A stretch of DNA of 8,512 nucleotides from Leptolyngbyaceae cyanobacterium SM1_3_5 (GTDB lineage: Bacteria > Cyanobacteriota > Cyanobacteriia > Elainellales > Elainellaceae), in the NCBI GenBank assembly GCA_012031475.1, contig JAAUTJ010000167.1:1-8512 (forward strand). The letters are read 5' to 3'. The position numbers and the translations under genes were made by a program. The notes beneath the pieces are model-generated. The model was not told the origin of the DNA and did no database searches. It was given only the letters and a program-made list of their open reading frames with translations. This document shows, in pieces, positions 7,407 to 8,512 of the stretch; position 1 is the first letter of the stretch; every line of letters begins with the position of its first letter.

Positions 7407-8512
7407 CTACTGCGGCACATCTTCAATCAGTCGTACCTCAAACACCTGATTTGGCTGAATCACAACGGCATCCGGCGGTTCAAGATAAGTCGTGGCTGCA
7501 CCCGCAGCGGCTCCACCCAGCAAGCCCAAGCCGCTGAAACCACCCAGCAGCGTTAAGGCCAGTGCGCCGATCGCAGAATGCACGATCAGATCTTCGCTGG
7601 AAGTGGCGCGATCGCCTCCCACCACTGCCGCTGCACCGTTCAAGCGAATGGTTCGATCGCCCACTGCAACCGCCTGTGCCACAAATCGACTGCCGCTGCG
7701 ATCGACTTCAAATCGACCAATCACCTGCGCTCCAGCAGGCAAAATTGTTTCCCCTGCGGCATCGCGAATCGGATTTTGCAAAATCAGCACTTCCTGACGC
7801 GGACGACCCGACTCAATTTCGATCGCCGCCTCACGCGGATAGCGCAAGCTCAACACCGTACCTGCTGGCAGCAAAACAGAGCTACGTCGCGCATTCAAGG
7901 GCATGACGGGCGGCGGCTGACCAAATTCCACGTTGTTCGCGGGCGCGGCGGGTTGGCGAGGAGGAGCCGAGTTTAAGGGCGGCACTGTCACCTGACTGGG
8001 CGAAACTTGGGACGGCAGAGCGGGCGGCAGTTCGATCGCAACCGAAGCCGCTGCTTGAATCGTCGGCGGGGCGACTGGGGCAGGCTGGACGGGCGCGATC
8101 GACGGAACCTGAACGCTCAGCGGTTGAGCAGGTGCGCTCTGGACGGGCGGATCGATCGCAGGCGGCAGCATTATTGGATCTCTGGCAGGCAAATCTGGCT
8201 CAGCGGGGCGATCGGGCAGGCGAACAGACGGCGCAGGTGGCGTATTCAAGGCAACCGTAGAAGTCGCAGACGTAGAAGGCAAAATGGTTGTTTCGGTCGG
8301 ATCGATCGCCGTTACGTTCGTCTCAAACGCTGCGGCTGTGCCATTCGTAGATAGAGTAGACGGATCGATTGGAGGCGGCGGAATGGTTGCCGCAGGTTCG
8401 ATCGGAATCTCGATCGCGTTTGGCTCTAGCGGCGGCAAGGTTGCAGGCGTCACAGGGGGAACGCTTGGCGGCAAGACAGCGGGGCGCAACCGGCGGAGCG
8501 ATCGCAACAGGC
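7407..8512 (-). CDS. Pro/Ala-rich protein with TrbI/VirB10-like C-terminal part (5'-truncated)
   Basis: The function is unknown. About 200 residues of Pro/Ala/Val-rich, apparently disordered sequence lead into a ~155-residue C-terminal part (about 7880-7407). That part contains LLPAGTVLSLRYP, then ETILPAGAQVIGRFEVD and GSRFVAQAVAVGDRTIRLNG, then a Gly/Ala-rich hydrophobic stretch (AIGALALTLLGG...GLLGGAAAGAATTYL), and ends VFEVRLIEDVPQ. The paired 'PAG' motifs with a GSRF block resemble the C-terminal region of TrbI/VirB10 proteins and related cyanobacterial envelope proteins. The likeness is from memory and weak, and no other conjugation gene is present. The frame is open to the right edge; the TTG at 8507 is not a convincing start. 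Between 8484 and 8512 this frame turns Arg-rich, while the neighbouring frame reads PVAIAPPVAP. An extra base in GGGG (8481-8484) is therefore likely, with the true N terminus outside the window. Confidence 0.6.
   Translation of the reverse strand, partial: LLRSLRRLRPAVLPPSVPPVTPATLPPLEPNAIEIPIEPAATIPPPPIDPSTLSTNGTAAAFETNVTAIDPTETTILPSTSATSTVALNTPPAPSVRLPDRPAEPDLPARDPIMLPPAIDPPVQSAPAQPLSVQVPSIAPVQPAPVAPPTIQAAASVAIELPPALPSQVSPSQVTVPPLNSAPPRQPAAPANNVEFGQPPPVMPLNARRSSVLLPAGTVLSLRYPREAAIEIESGRPRQEVLILQNPIRDAAGETILPAGAQVIGRFEVDRSGSRFVAQAVAVGDRTIRLNGAAAVVGGDRATSSEDLIVHSAIGALALTLLGGFSGLGLLGGAAAGAATTYLEPPDAVVIQPNQVFEVRLIEDVPQ

Noticed and set aside
7578..8354. Plus-strand Arg-rich open frames opposite the Pro-rich gene
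   Set aside because: Their composition is what the complement of GC-rich Pro/Ala codons produces; they show no family motifs.

Overview
The window looks like a piece of a cyanobacterial chromosome. The evidence is about a dozen perfect copies of the HIP1 octamer (GCGATCGC; for example at 35, 2541, 3492, 4393, 4465, 5123, 5553, 5827, 5931, 6235, 7608 and 8498), many one-off variants, heptamer repeats of the kind common in cyanobacterial spacers, and a DUF3172-type protein. A filamentous, Leptolyngbya- or Oscillatoria-like lineage is a guess.

Layout. 1-1350 (minus): most of lysS, lysyl-tRNA synthetase, cut at the left edge. 1351-1480: a repeat-filled spacer with an 18-bp inverted repeat. 1481-2325 (minus): an ABC-2 type export permease of the DrrB/NodJ kind, upstream of lysS. 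2326-2506: a divergent intergenic region with a candidate promoter overlaid by a dyad. 2507-3091 (plus): a small membrane-anchored DUF3172-type protein, ended by a strong rho-independent terminator that sits between two copies of a 22-bp direct repeat. 3240-6062 (plus): a dCache-HAMP-HisKA-HATPase-REC hybrid histidine kinase. 6099-7394 (plus): a soluble REC-HisKA-HATPase kinase 36 bp downstream, probably in the same operon. 7407-8512 (minus): a convergent gene for a Pro/Ala-rich protein with a TrbI/VirB10-like C-terminal part, running off the right edge.

The two kinases probably form one signalling unit: a membrane sensor with a terminal receiver, followed by a cytoplasmic kinase whose own receiver is at the N terminus. 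No DNA-binding regulator is in view, so the output partner is elsewhere.

The most striking property of the window is its reading frames. The lysS, permease and hybrid-kinase frames are broken six times by single-base indels, mostly in short homopolymers, and a seventh is likely in the Pro-rich gene. Restoring one base at each point recovers uninterrupted, conserved family sequence. Because lysS is expected to be essential, I read these as base-level sequence errors, not pseudogenes. I found no clear undescribed system. The best leads are the lysS leader hairpin, the promoter dyad and the duplicated sequence around the terminator.
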